Below are positions 31,395 to 43,422 of a DNA stretch of 64,000 nucleotides, piece after piece. Every line of letters starts with the position of its first letter. Position 1 is the stretch's first letter. The position numbers and the translations under genes are program-made. This DNA is from Silene latifolia (taxonomy: Eukaryota > Streptophyta > Magnoliopsida > Caryophyllales > Caryophyllaceae): positions 33,170,217-33,234,216 of the forward strand of contig NC_133534.1 in assembly GCF_048544455.1 (NCBI RefSeq), read 5' to 3'. The notes below the pieces were generated by a model. It saw nothing but the letters and a program-made list of their open reading frames with translations, was not told the DNA's origin and ran no database searches.

Positions 31395-31398
<4 letters not shown>

Positions 31399-31475
<77 letters not shown>

Positions 31476-31498
31476 TGGGAGTGTAATACATGTATAAT

Positions 31499-31530
<32 letters not shown>
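31399..31530. repeat. (TA)n microsatellite followed by (ATT)n
   Basis: About 37 TA units (31399-31472), a short unique piece, then about ten ATT units (31500-31531). The TA run borders the right end of transposon 2. Confidence 0.95.
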
Positions 31531-31531
<1 letters not shown>

Positions 31532-32955
31532 CGTCTCAACATAATTCGTATAAATAAAATCAATACATATATATAAAGCAGAAACTTTTCGAGCGATATT
31601 AGAGAGTCCAACTTTTTTAGAAATCATAACAAGAGTAGATTTCGAAAAAAGTTAAATAAATAAAACTATCCTAATAAAAGTAGATTTCTTAGTATTTAAA
31701 ACAAATTTTAATAAAATTATCCTAATATAAGTAGATCAAATATATTTTAATAAAATTATCCTAATATAAGTAAATTAAAATTATCAAATAGATAATAAAA
31801 ATTCATAATAATTCAAGTTATCGTATTTATTTTCCCCAACTTATGGTCTCATATATTTTTAGTTTGTATTCTCGCATGAAAATTCAAGAAGCTGGCAGAT
31901 AAAAGATTAATTTATTTATTAAAGTGTTATGTTAAGATGATGTAGTGTAATCTTACACGATTACACGAAATATAAATTACGATTTCATCATAATGTAATC
32001 ACTAAATAATCATTGGAGTGTGTATAGAAATCATAAACATAAATGCCTCTATATACATTCAAGTTATAATACATAAAACATTTCACTAATCTATATATAT
32101 ATATATATGTTACTATTTTTGTTTAACTAATTTACTTTCTATAATTTGGGGGTTTAATCAACTCAAGGCTTTTGTGTAACAATGGAAAACTCACAGTGTT
32201 ATTCCTATGATGAATTGACGATCGATTGTAGACTCACGCATTAGTAGTATCACCTAATTCCATCTACTACAAAATTTCATATAAACCACCCGCATATATC
32301 CAAGTAATCTAACCATTATGAAATAGTAGGTGCTACATACTCAAAATACACTATGTAACTAATTATATTGTATATTAATGTCATACACATTATTCGTATA
32401 CTATATCTCAGATTTCATTATAAAAATTAACTGAAACCTAAAAAATGAGCTTAAAAGATAACTGGAAATTCGGAACTGATCAGTTAACTGACTAAATAAA
32501 AACTGCTTTTTAAACTAACCGAAAGATAGTTTTTTTGATAATATGGCATAAAAGGACATAGTAAGTACTTCATATTTAATATTATAAATTGAAGTATTTA
32601 AAAAAAAAAACAGGTAACTTTATCCACCAAATACTTAAACAAAAACAATTAGTCTATTGTATAACAGATGTATCCGTTATTATAGTAAAACGGTTCAAGT
32701 TGATATCATTTAGAAAGTATTTGGTTGTGGATAATTTTGAGAAATTAAATAATTTTAAAAAGGGTAACAAATTGTAACAAATAATCTTTTCTATATTGTT
32801 TCCTAAAATCGCGTTATTCTTCCCCCAAAAATCCCACGACCGTTTCTACTCCTTTCTTCACTTTTCTCCCGTCTCTCTCTATTCCCATAAACCCTAGATT
32901 TTTTCTTCCCCAAAAATTTGTTACAGATCCGAAAAATTGGGGCTACCTTCCAGAG
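31532..32955. other. AT-rich non-coding stretch
   Basis: No ORF with a protein signature and no clear TE ends. A C/T-rich segment with short CCC runs at 32818-32890 lies just before the ATG of the PMD-like gene and may be its 5' leader or promoter region. Confidence 0.4.
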
Positions 32956-35900
32956 ATGAAACGCGTGAAACAGGTAGCAAGAAAGGGCGTAGGTCAAGCA
33001 GTTTCTAGTGATGTTGAAGGTATGATTTAGTAATTTAATTGTACTAATTGATTTGTATGTAGTTTCTTAATCGTTAACATTGTTGGTCGTGTTTTTGCTT
33101 GTGTTTTAAGGAGTCGAAATTCCAACGAAAGTAGCTACAAATAACAATAAGAGGAAGACTACATGCCGATCTATTGATGGGGATGTTGCCGTGGAACAAC
33201 CACGGTCTGGTATGTTTGTTGTTCAATTTTGTCATTTCGATTTTTTTTTGAATAATTTGTAGAAATGCATGTCAATGTTTGTTAACCCAATAAGGTAATC
33301 TTGGAAGTCCTATTTCGAAGAAAGGAAAAACCTTAGACACTGAAGTGGAGGCGGTAGAAGGCGGGACAGTCGAGGACGGGGGAGCCGTAGTAGAAGATAC
33401 GGTACAAGTGGAAAAAGACGCGGTTGTTTCAGAAGATGGGGTTCCTGCTCGAAAAGTTAGACAAGCTCCTGTGAATTGGAGACGGGATGGTAAGATGGTT
33501 GTATCTTCGGATGAAGCTCTGATCAAGTAAGTTGACTACTTACTGCGTTTATTGTGTTTAATGTTGTGTTTTTTCTCCCTTCATTTTGATTAATTTTGTG
33601 GCTGTGTGGGGTTGAGTGATGCAACTGGTTTTGTAACATCTTTAGATTAATTTGTGACCATTTGTTTTTTGTTTGGGACCATTCTTCTGAACTTAGTTGT
33701 TTGTGATTAATTACCAATATGTTGAATAGTTTTTTATTAATTACCAATATGTTGAATTATTTTGAGTTGTTTGTGACCATTCTGTTTGAGTTTGTAGTTA
33801 TGTTTCGGTTGTGTATAAACTAATGGAATGGTTGTTCAAGTAATCTTGTATAAACATTACCTGTTTGTGACCATTCAATTCTACTTAGTGACCAAATTTA
33901 TGATTTGTATAGTTGAGCATTTGTTTAAAAGTAGTTGTTTGGATTGTTTGTGACCATAATTATTAAATTGTTGGCCGTTTGTTTGGATTTCTATTTGTAC
34001 GATATTAAGAGAAGGTTGTGACCATTCTGATTCAATTTTTGGCCATTTTTTGGATGGGAATAAAATGTGACCGATTTTAAGCTTTGTATAGTTTTTGATT
34101 AATTACCAATATGTTGAAATTATTGAGTTGTTTGTGACCATTCTGGTTGAGTTTGTAGGTATTTATTGGTTGTGTATAAACTAATGGAATAGTTGTTCAA
34201 GTAATCTTGTATAAACATTACCTGTTTGTGACCATTCAATTCTACTTAGTGAAGAAATTTATGATTTGTATAGTTGAACATTTGTTTAAAAATAGTTGTT
34301 TGGATTGTTTGTGACCATTATTATTAAATTTTTTGCCATTTATTTGGATTTCTATTTGTACGGTATTAAGAGAAGGTTGTGACCATTCTGATTCAACGTG
34401 TGGCCATTTTTTGGATGGGAATAAAATGTGACCGATTTTAAGCTTTGTATAGTTTTTGATTAATTACCAATATGTTGAGTTGTTTGTGACCATTCTGGTT
34501 GAGTTTGTAGGTATTTATTGGTTATGTATTTTATCTACTAGTATAGATGAACTATAAGTGGTATTTTGTATCATATTAATAATATAATGTGACCAGTTTT
34601 GAACTATTTGTAGCTCTTGATTAATTAACATAGAATTGTGTTATTTTCTGTTGTTTTGACCATTATAGGTTAATTAGTGGCCAGTTTTTATTTTACATAG
34701 TTTAACCTGTGATTGTGTTATAGTTTTTACTTGTTCAACTAATCTTGTATAAATATTAAATAAGTCTTCTAAAAAGGTTGTTGATGCATATGGGTCCCCG
34801 GGCGGCTTGTTTAAGCTGATTAAGAAGATGACGTTAGAGCAAAAGAGAAGTGTTGAAGAGATTGGTTTCGGGGGGCTGTTAGAGATCAGAGCTAGCGGTT
34901 TGTATCACGTAATGATAGATTGGTTGATGAATTGTTATGACCCAGACTCCAGGATGTTCACAATTAGTGAGGGGCGGTACTTTATTTTGACGAGAGATGA
35001 TGTGTATGACACATTTATGTTGCCTTGTGACACTGGGAAGGATGTATTACGTACCTCAAATAAGAAAAAAGATAATCCTGATCTTGGGCTAATGGAGTGT
35101 TGGAGAAAGAGGTTGGGTATAAAAGCGGGTGAGGAGATTTCTAGTGATACATTGGTTGATGATATGTTGAAGATGCCTAAAGGAGGCCACGATTTCAAGA
35201 ACTTTTTGTATTGTATGCTCTGGGTACTTTCCTTGCACCGACATGCCATAATCACGTTGACCTTAAGTTTATAAAGGCCGTGGAAAATGTTGAGGACATC
35301 ATTAATCAAGATTGGTGCCTTTATGTGGTAGAAAAGCTTAATGAAGCTGTGAACAAATGGAAAGGGAAGCGAACAAAGAATGTAGGTGGATGCATGATGT
35401 TGCTTCAAATACTTTATTTTCATCGCCTTCTATGGAGGGATAACAAAAACACGTTAACAACCATTTCATTAGTTAAACATTGGACATATGAGAAAATAAA
35501 AGTGCGTGTGGAGGAAGAAAGGGCTGGTGCATTGAAAAACAACAACGAGTATGGTCGTGGGGGTTGGGATAAGAAGACGTACCTTATCTCCGATCCCGAA
35601 ATCTGCCTAAAGTAATATAAAGGCTTCCAACTGAGGGTGATGATTCTAAACCTGATGACCGCATCAAAAGAACTATCACGTTTGAGCTGCCAAGTGATTT
35701 ATTGAGTAATGAACAAATTGAAAGCAAATATAACGATGTAAGTCGTTTACTCTTTACACTTTACATTATTAAAAGTGTATTTTTATTCTGTTTGTGACCA
35801 TTCTTCTTGGTTTTGTGACCATTTTTTTTATTAGAATTATAGCTTGTGATTGTTCTGGTTTGTGACCATTCTGCTTGGCTTTTGATTAATTGCACAAGAT

Positions 35901-36736
35901 TTATGTTTCTTTTTATATGTTGTGACCGTTCTGGTTTGATTTGTAACCATTTTTTGGTAGAAGGATTGATGAGACCGTTTTGGTTTGGTTTGTAACCATT
36001 TTTTAAGTTTGTGACCGTTCTGGTTTGGTAGAAAGATTGATGAGACCGTTCTGATTTGTGACTGTTCTAGTTTGGTTTGTGACCATTTTTTTTATAGTTT
36101 GTGACCATTGTAATTAATATTTGACTAACATATTTTGTAACCTCTTTAAATTTTACAGTTGCCAATTATTTTTTTGATTGTGACCGTTCTTCTAAACTTA
36201 GTCGTTTTTAGCATACTAACTCTTTTTTATGAAGTATAGTAATTGTTTGTTCATGTTATTCTCTTTTATAGCCCCATTTGGTGAATTGGATGATGACAAA
36301 ACGAGATTTGGAACTTGTGTCAAGGTTACATGAGATTAGAACTAAAGAAGTGGAAAAGCAAGCTAATGTCACCCCGATTGATGAAGAGGAGGTTCGTGAG
36401 GAGATTGAAGGAGAGTTTACACAAGCGTTGAAGGATCCAAACTTCTTGGCACAATTTCTAGATATGGGTAGGAGGATTGATGAGATAGCGGAAATGAAGT
36501 TGGTTGAGGCGCCCTCCTTTGACCTTGGGATCGATTCAATTGGTATCAATGATTCAATTGGTACTAGTGATACAAACTGCCCGGGACCTTCACAAAAGAA
36601 GAGTGTGCATTGTCCAAAGCGACCACAAGATTCAAACAAAAGCAAAAGCGTGTATGTAAGAAGATGCACAAGGTTGGCAACGAAGAATGGAGTTGAGGGG
36701 GCCGTTGTAGAGGATGATTGCGTAAAGGATAAGTAG
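32956..36736 (+). pseudogene. PMD-like gene beside the MULE transposase, multi-exon, frameshifted
   Basis: ATG at 32956 (MKRVKQVARKGVGQAV). Exons read: 32956-33019, 33111-33209 (KVATNNNKRKTT), 33295-33526 (acidic, then APVNWRRDGKMVVSS), about 34777-35210 (EEIGFGGLLEIRASGLYHVM, RYFILTRDDVYDTFMLPCDT), about 35211-35726 (ALGTFLAPTCHNHVDLKFIK, VGGCMMLLQILYFHRLLW, ELPSDLLSNEQIESKY), and 36272-36736 (charged tail, stop TAG). GT-AG phases agree for exons 1-3. Exon 4 does not join in phase, and frame changes occur near 35205 and 35612. The IGFGGLL...LPCDTG and TFLAPT blocks are those of the plant-specific PMD-like/Ulp1-associated domain often carried by MULEs. Function unknown. Confidence 0.65.
33764..34490 (+). 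repeat. Two tandem ~360-bp units in an intron
   Basis: GAGTTGTTTGTGACCATTCTG begins near 33764, 34125 and 34477. The intervening blocks (GTATAAACTAATGGAAT..., AAGAGAAGGTTGTGACCATTC..., AATAAAATGTGACCGATTTT) repeat nearly unchanged. It enlarges the third intron of the PMD-like gene. Confidence 0.88.
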
Positions 36737-37900
36737 CAGATTGGTGAAGTTGTTGGAAAAATATTGATATTTTAATTTGGATTTGGTAGATGATTAAAAA
36801 CTGTTGTTGCTTTCTAGTTGAAATTCTCGTTTAAATTGCAAACATCTATGAATTGAACACATCTTATTTTGGTAATTTATTTCAAGTGAATTGAACACAT
36901 TTTCTCTTTACTGTGTTCCATAGTCGCATTGTGCCTATAATTCATAACTGGTCACATTATATTCTTAATTGGTCACATTATAATCATTTGTGGCTATATA
37001 TCTTTTGCGGTCACATTACAATCTTAACTGGTCACATTATAATATTTTGTGGCTAGTTATCTTTTGTGGTCACATTACAATCTTAGCTGGTCATATTATA
37101 ATCTTAACTAGTCACATTATAATATTTTGTGGCTAGTTATCTTTTGTGGTCACATTACAATCTTAACTGGTCACATTATAATCTTAACTGGTCACATTGT
37201 AATATTTTGTGGCTAGTTATCTTTTGTGGTCACATTACAATCTTAATTGGTCACATTATAATCTTTTGTGGCTACATATCTTTTGTGGTCACATTATAAT
37301 ATTTAATTGGTCAAATTATAATCTTAACTTGTCACACTACAAAAGTCATTTACTTTTGTGGCTATATTTCTGCTATTTGTAGCCCTATATATTCTATTTG
37401 TACGTTGTTACTAACAACAAATCTTGACACTAATTTGTAACCTTTATAGATCAGATCGTAACTTTTATTTTGTGGGATAATTCTTCTGAACTTAGTGGCT
37501 ACTAGTGCCCGATGTCTACATTTTTCTGTTTATGTAGCTTATTAAGATTAAATTGTGACCAGATTTAGGAACATTTGTTGAAGAGTACTTTTTAAATGTT
37601 TGTGAACATTATTTTATACTTACTGACCAATTTTAAACTATTTGTATTTTTTAAATGAATTAGTTATTTTATTTTGTGGCCGTATATCTACTATTTGTAG
37701 CCATGTATCTGCTATTTATTAGCTTATTACTAGCAACATATCATGAAACAAATTGTAACCAAATATCGGAACATGCAGTAGAAAAAATAATTTTGCGACA
37801 ATTTAATTAGAAAAACAATGTATAAATATTCGGTGAGTAAAACAAAAATGCTACGTTCAAAAATTAAAGCAAAACAAAAATGCATAGTACCAACTACCGA
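36737..37900. other. Convergent intergenic region of the MULE locus
   Basis: Apart from the GGTCACA repeats it is AT-rich without coding potential. The 3' ends of the PMD-like gene (+) and transposase gene (-) face each other here. Confidence 0.5.
36950..37340. repeat. GGTCACATTATAATCTTAACT tandem repeats
   Basis: At least a dozen copies of TGGTCACATTA(T/C)AATCTTA, alternating with TTTTGTGGCTAGTTATCTTT, in the space between the convergent PMD-like and transposase genes. Related TGTGACCATTCTGG copies fill the introns of both genes. Confidence 0.9.
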
Positions 37901-37920
37901 AAAGTAAAAACTTACTTTGC

Positions 37921-40595
37921 TTATAAGAGCCTAGGAATGGGAGTGTATGGCAGTTCGACCTCATTTGTTTTAGCGGGACGGTTCGACTTTCGTTTTTGTA
38001 TCCCGCTTTTCTTCCTTTGTTTACGCCCCTTCGTAATTGCTCGTTTAGGATCAATTATCGTAGGACCTGTGCGTGGAGCACTATTTGTTGGACACTCTGA
38101 CGCTCTTCTACTGTTGAAAAAAGTTTGGACCTCTTCTAGAGCTCTTGAGTAAGCATGGTCCAATAGCGGCCTCGCTTCGGGTACACTCTGACATTTTTTT
38201 ATCATTTTTTATCAGATTGTTGAACATGGTAAGCGATTGACGCCGCCAATTAACAACCTCATTAATGCCAGTTCTACGCCTATCATTAGGAAGAAGTCTG
38301 TCCCACACTTCCTTCTTGGCAAACTTAGTCCACCTCCTTAAAATGTATCGGTCGGGAATTTCGAAAACAGACCGGAGGTGTAAGATGCGGATGGAGTGGA
38401 AGCATAGCATTCCGCATTCCTGAAATTTACGACACGTGCACTCAATAAGCAAGTTAGAAGAATCAAAGGTGACATGGTGTGGATTTTCATCAGTACCCGA
38501 TGGATACACAAGGTATGACTTAATATGATCTTCAGTCGTACATTCTATGGCCCTTGTACTGATTGCGATACCGAATTCCTTCTCAAATGCCCTGAACAAT
38601 TTCAGTGTATAAACTTTGGATGCATGATCTAATAAGTCCACCATAGGAAACACAGATGTGGGCTTGGCACGAATATTATTAAATTCATTTCGTTCCTCTT
38701 CCGACCTCCATCTTCTGACTGTTGACTCAAATATGTGAAAGAATTCGATAAGTGAAGTAGTCTTAGTTGCTTGGAACCCCAAAGCATGGTTGGTGCTTTC
38801 ACTCCGCTGCGACGATAATATACCTGCTGAAAAGTATCCCTTATTAAATGCGGTGCACCATTTTTCCCTTAAAGTATATAGACGATCAAACCAATCACTA
38901 TCTTGTAGTCCGTAATCTGATATCATTTTCCTCCATGTATCTTCGAATTCCGCCTCGCTATAACAACCATTAAGACATTTATTGAATACGGTCTGGAATG
39001 ATCGATTATGCTTCAGTGAACCATAGTGTGAAAGAGCATTCTGTTAGATATGTCATTGACATAACCTATGCCTTGAAGTTGGATAAACCTAGCAATTGAG
39101 TGATAACAATTAATCAGGGGGTAACTATTAATAACGTAAATATAGAATGTGTCCATCTTATTATGAATATGTGACCATGTAAGTACATAAAGTAACCGTA
39201 CTATAACAGGTTAAAGAAATGAAAACATCAGCCACTATTATTTTAGCCTGAATGGTCACAAACAACACAAAATAAGGAAATTCTATAGTAGTTATTCAAA
39301 ACCTACACATAGCTTAAAATTGGTCACATTTTGATCTTAATAAGATACAAAAGAAAGGATTTAATTCATAACGAAAAGTGGCCACTAATGTCATCAGAAT
39401 GGTCACAAACAACGGATATAACACAAAGTCGGTCCCGTATCAATATTTGATTACAAAATATGCACATGTTGAGTTATACGTAGCCATTTTCCAAAAATTA
39501 TGTAACTATTTATAACTTACTTATGAGGGTAACACTTTTGCGTGGGAATATGCACCTGTTTACAGCTAAATAATAAATTGTAACCATTTACGTAAGAATA
39601 TGTGACCAGTTAAGTGTTATTTACCTCTTTGATAGCATTTGTCATAGCAAGGTCTTGATCAGTAAAAATAGTTACAGGACGGACATCTTCTCCCATTGAT
39701 TCATTGAAGGCATTAAACAACCACTCAAATGATTCATCTTGTTCATTCGATATGAATGCAAACCCGAACATAATGTTCGACCAATGGTTATTAATCCCAA
39801 TTAGCCGACCGCAAATCAAGTTATATTTATTTGTACGGTAAGTGGTGTCAATGATAAGCACATCATGATACAATAAGTAATCCTCCTTCATCATCGAGTC
39901 CTGCCAGAAAACATGGCACAATCTTCCGTCGGCACCAAATTTCAAACGGTAGAAGAAACCTGGGTCTTCAGATTGACATTTGGTCAACAATTCGACCAAG
40001 GTTGATGCATCACCGCCTTCAATAGCACGCATCTTAAGCCTATTAGCATAATTGATATGGTCTCTCTTTGTATGTCAAACAAACTCCTCTCCTCCAGAAA
40101 TAGCAGCTAAAACACGATATTGGACAGATGGTCGAACCAAGGCCTCGGTCATCATTTCAACCACCTCACCCTCTTCAGCGGTTATTTTCCTCTCTGACCT
40201 GTGGTTATGTTGCCATTGAGGGGGCGTTAAGCTATGGTTATGATCAAGGTTATGGTTGAATATTTCCCAAAGGCCTTTCCCGTTGAATTGTGTCCGAATG
40301 GAAGCCTTGCAAACAGATCTGGTGATGTTGACTTTCTTCGTTTGGGTACCTGACGAAGAGGGTGTCCCATCAGAATTCAATGATCGGCCATTACCGTGCT
40401 CACCCTGACAGTTACAGACAAAATATCTCTCATACTCGACATTCTTTTCGATACGACGAGTGCCTTTTCTGGTACCAAAACCGATTCTTTGCGGCATGTT
40501 TGTTGTGTCTGAGTGAGTAAGTATTCCCACTTTGTAGCCTTCAATCCGACGAGAGAACCAGAGGCATCAAAATCTGAAAAATTGCAGACAAAAGA
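37921..40595 (-). pseudogene. FAR1-related / MULE transposase, spliced, with premature stop and frameshift
   Basis: Read on minus. A FAR1-type DNA-binding region (RIGFGTRKGTRRIEKNVEY, CKASIRTQFNGKGLWEIFNH, NLDHNHSL) follows an acceptor TTTTTCAG near 40580. Then come ISGGEEFV and an in-frame TGA at 40075-40077, and beyond it DHINYANRLKMRAIEGG and the MULE transposase core (LLYHDVLIIDTTYRTNKYNL, FTDQDLAMTNAI). A donor GAG|GTAAAT lies at 39625. Exon 2 starts at 39040 after CTAACAG (NALSHYGSLKHNRSFQTVFN), with a SWIM-type zinc finger CTCRKFQECGMLCFHSI. Near 38200 an indel in T-rich sequence moves the basic tail (TKGRKQRKKSGIQKRK) to another frame ending at 37921. The C..WHI segment expected between the two exons was not found. 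FAR1 proteins are domesticated MULE transposases; this copy is dead. Confidence 0.82.
39041..39624 (-). other. Intron of the FAR1/MULE transposase gene
   Basis: Donor GTAAATAACAC at 39624 and acceptor ATCTAACAG at 39041, both in phase 0. It contains several TGGTCACAAAC copies. A possible degenerate 35-nt microexon (39522-39556, bounded by AACAG and GTAAGT) sits where the missing C..WHI part would belong, but its length breaks the frame. Confidence 0.55.
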
Positions 40596-40599
40596 AAAA

Positions 40600-41580
40600 T
40601 GATGAACGATTGAAATTATACGAAATAACATTGATCATACATGAATTTTGGATGATAAATTGAACCAGCCGCATAAACAATTGAATAGAAGACCAATTAA
40701 ATGCATAAAACAATCACATTATATACTTCATAACTGGTCACATTATATACTTTAATGGTCACATTATATACTTAACTGGTCACATTTTCTCTTTAGTGTG
40801 TCATCAGAATGGATTTAATTGAACCAGCTGCATAAACAATTGAATAGCAGACCAATTAAATGCATAAACAATCAACGCATCAAATATGTGAGCATCATTG
40901 ACGAGCAGACCAATTAAATGCATCAAACAATTGACAAGAAGACAAATTAAACGCATCAAAATCGTGCATTACCTTCTTTTAGAGAAACAATTGATCTGTC
41001 CTTCAAAATAATTGAACTAGGATTAGCATCTTCATCTACAATATCGTCGTTATGGAGTGGAGGTATTGTATCATCATTGTCATTGTTGGTCATCTTTCAC
41101 AGGAAAAAAAAATGGAGGCCAAGAAAGGTAGAAGATGAAACTGTTAAATGGAACGTGGGATAATACAAAGTCAAAACAGAATATTGTAAATAAGGTATGT
41201 GTATTATTTAGTTGCTATTTTTGTGGATATTTTATTTTTTTTAACATATGCCTAATTAAGTCAACCCATATCATTTGTTATTTGGGTTTAAATAACCAGT
41301 ATTCGAGTCTGTTTCACGATTGTCGTGTTAGCAACCGTTGTAAACAAGAATTTGCGAAACAAAAAACATAAATGAAATTTTGGTTAGATAAATTTAAGTT
41401 TATTTTTTTCGAAACAAAGCCTAAATATGAGATTTTTAATTCCATGATCTCTTAACCTTCATAATATCAAATTAATTTCTTTTTGATATTTTTTTGGGTC
41501 CATGTTTACTTACTTTTGAACCTATTGTTAGGAGTTAATCTCATGTTCCATTTTTAATTTTATAAACTTGATTAATAAAA
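40600..41580. other. 5' side of the transposase gene; no TIR recognised
   Basis: It has GGTCACATTATATACTT repeats (40730-40800) and two CAATTGAATAG(A/C)AGACCAATTAAATGCAT copies (40680, 40840). A small upstream exon of the transposase may lie around 40980-41100 (minus reading MTNNDNDDTIPPLHNDDI, then a donor-like GTAATG). I could not find paired TIRs for the supposed MULE on either side. Confidence 0.4.
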
Positions 41581-41858
41581 TACTCCCTCCTATTCTAAAT
41601 AACTGTCCCATTTGTCATTTTCGTCTATTCACATAACTGTCCCATTTGCCATATTTGGACATGGTTTTTTACTTTCCTACCCTTAGCTCTTTTCTTTATT
41701 TACCACCTCAACCACCCATAACCCATCATATTCAATACTTTTCATTATTTAACTCATATATTCTTACCCCTATACAATAATTTTCATTATTTTAACTATA
41801 TTCCTTAATTTTCGTGCTATTGTCCAAATGGGACACTTATTCGGAATAGGAGGGAGTA
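41581..41858. mobile_element. Stowaway MITE
   Basis: TACTCCCTCCTATTCTAAAT at the left and ATTCGGAATAGGAGGGAGTA at the right, about 278 bp with TA at both ends. The inner GTCCCATTT/AAATGGGAC pairs also fit. A standard Tc1/mariner-derived plant MITE, non-coding. Confidence 0.88.
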
Positions 41859-43422
41859 AATAGCTATTGGTTCAGAATAAATATTAGCAATGAGACGTTG
41901 TAACACAAAGTACGTATATATCATAATCATGAGAAATAGAATAAATAAGCAATTGGTTCAAAATAAATAGCATTCCATATTAAAAAATTGTTAACTCTAC
42001 AATAACAAAAAAAAAACAAATTTGATCCAAAGGAAAATCTATCACAATTATCCAATTATATCTCTTTTGTCTTGGATACAGCGAATATAAATAAAGTTTC
42101 AGAATCAAACTGAATTTTAAATCACGCCAACCATGGGTGTTAGCTAGACATGGGTAAACAAAATATCAGAAATATTTGAAAACTATAGAATAAGCGAGAA
42201 TATAACATTTTTATGGAACAAACTATTTTAAGATTTACACAAGTTGATCTATGGTTTTGAAATTTTTTACTTGTGACAACTAAGGTCATGTAATTTTTCT
42301 AACTAATATGGGTATGAGAAAACCTACATTCATCCCGTCCCCTCGCCCATATGACATCTTTGCTTTTAGTCTTTTTTTCCCTATTATTCGAGACTTGGTA
42401 GAGTATTTTAGCCCCGTTAGACTTTGGGATCAAAATTCATTATCTTTTAGGAAATTCATACTAAATGTATGTCATCTTCCCAATGATCCTATGTATTTCT
42501 TTTGCCGAGTCGTCAATACATTAGTCTAACCAAAAAGTACTTATTTGGTAACTCAACAATTTTAAATGATGTCATAAAACTAATAAATGATGTTGCCCCA
42601 TGCATTCTATGCAATAGAATCACAAATATTTTTTATTGTTGTTTAGAGAATAATAATTCCATTGGAATTCAGTTTGGATTTGATGTTGCGAGAAGTTATA
42701 CAAATAGGATTATACATCCAGTTGTACCATAAGCATTGTACAACCAAGGTATAAGAACCCGAGTTTATATGTATTTTTTCTGAGCTAATTCAAAGTTCAT
42801 GTTTTTAATGTGTAAATGGATGAGTTCAATACTTTCTAATAAAGCTCATATTATTTAACATAAAGCTCAGATACTTTATCACAAAGCTCAGATTCTACAT
42901 TGTACAACATATACAACTGGTTATATAATCAATGAATTGGAGAAGTTAATAAGAAGCAAATACTCTTAATTGTAAATATATATAATCAAGGTAAAATATG
43001 TTTAAGAGATCTAACATTTTATTTGAACACGCTATATATAATTATGATAATTGTTATTTTACGTAACATCATTCAGTTTTACGTAGTTGTTATAGGTTTA
43101 TTTTTACAAGACTCGTAAAGGTCTGTCTCCGTTATTAGGATTCATTTTGGTGAGCTCCACCATATTTACAAAAAGAGCGTTTTTTATTGAATTAAAAATC
43201 AATTGTGCTTGCGACAATGAAAAAGCAAAGTACATATTATAACTAAATCACTTGATGTTATAAGTACTATTGAATGTCAAATTTTTACGGTAAAAGCACT
43301 AATAATTCATCAATCAACTATACCAATCATGAATTTTTTTTCATCAATGATTCAACATAGTTGGATTTTTTTTGTTACTTAAAAATATATTTTTACAGAA
43401 AATCCTAATAAGAGTCCCGTGC
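41859..43422. other. Stretch with two unrecognised short frames
   Basis: AT-rich. Open frames at 42308-42529 and 42502-42732 read like broken coding sequence (PYDIFAFSLFFPIIRDLVEY; NNSIGIQFGFDVARSYTNRI) but match no family I know. They may be remnants of a TE or gene. Nothing else is seen. Confidence 0.3.

Larger units (their letters stand above)
25939..31398. mobile_element. TIR transposon 2, (TA)n-flanked, carrying captured host-gene fragments
   Basis: About 5.46 kb. Left end GATCCTATGAGAACCACTAG continuing TATAATGAGAACCATGAGAACCA (25946-25989). The right end (31391-31349) is its reverse complement with only the GATCCGGTGAG/GATCCTATGAG difference, giving a TIR of about 44 bp. Both ends abut TA microsatellites. 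Inside are spliced fragments resembling glucosidase II beta and condensin CAP-D2, a 21-bp minisatellite, a tRNA-like inverted pair and a small Stowaway-like MITE. No transposase is seen. A Pack-MULE-like capture element is the best analogy; the superfamily is not proven. Confidence 0.78.

Noticed and set aside
31338-31611. Frames with (YI)n and (N)n runs on both strands
   Set aside because: Translations of the (TA)n and (ATT)n microsatellites.
42308-42732. Possible captured gene from two overlapping short frames
   Set aside because: No family recognised, no splice pattern, and stops in between. Kept only as an unrecognised stretch.
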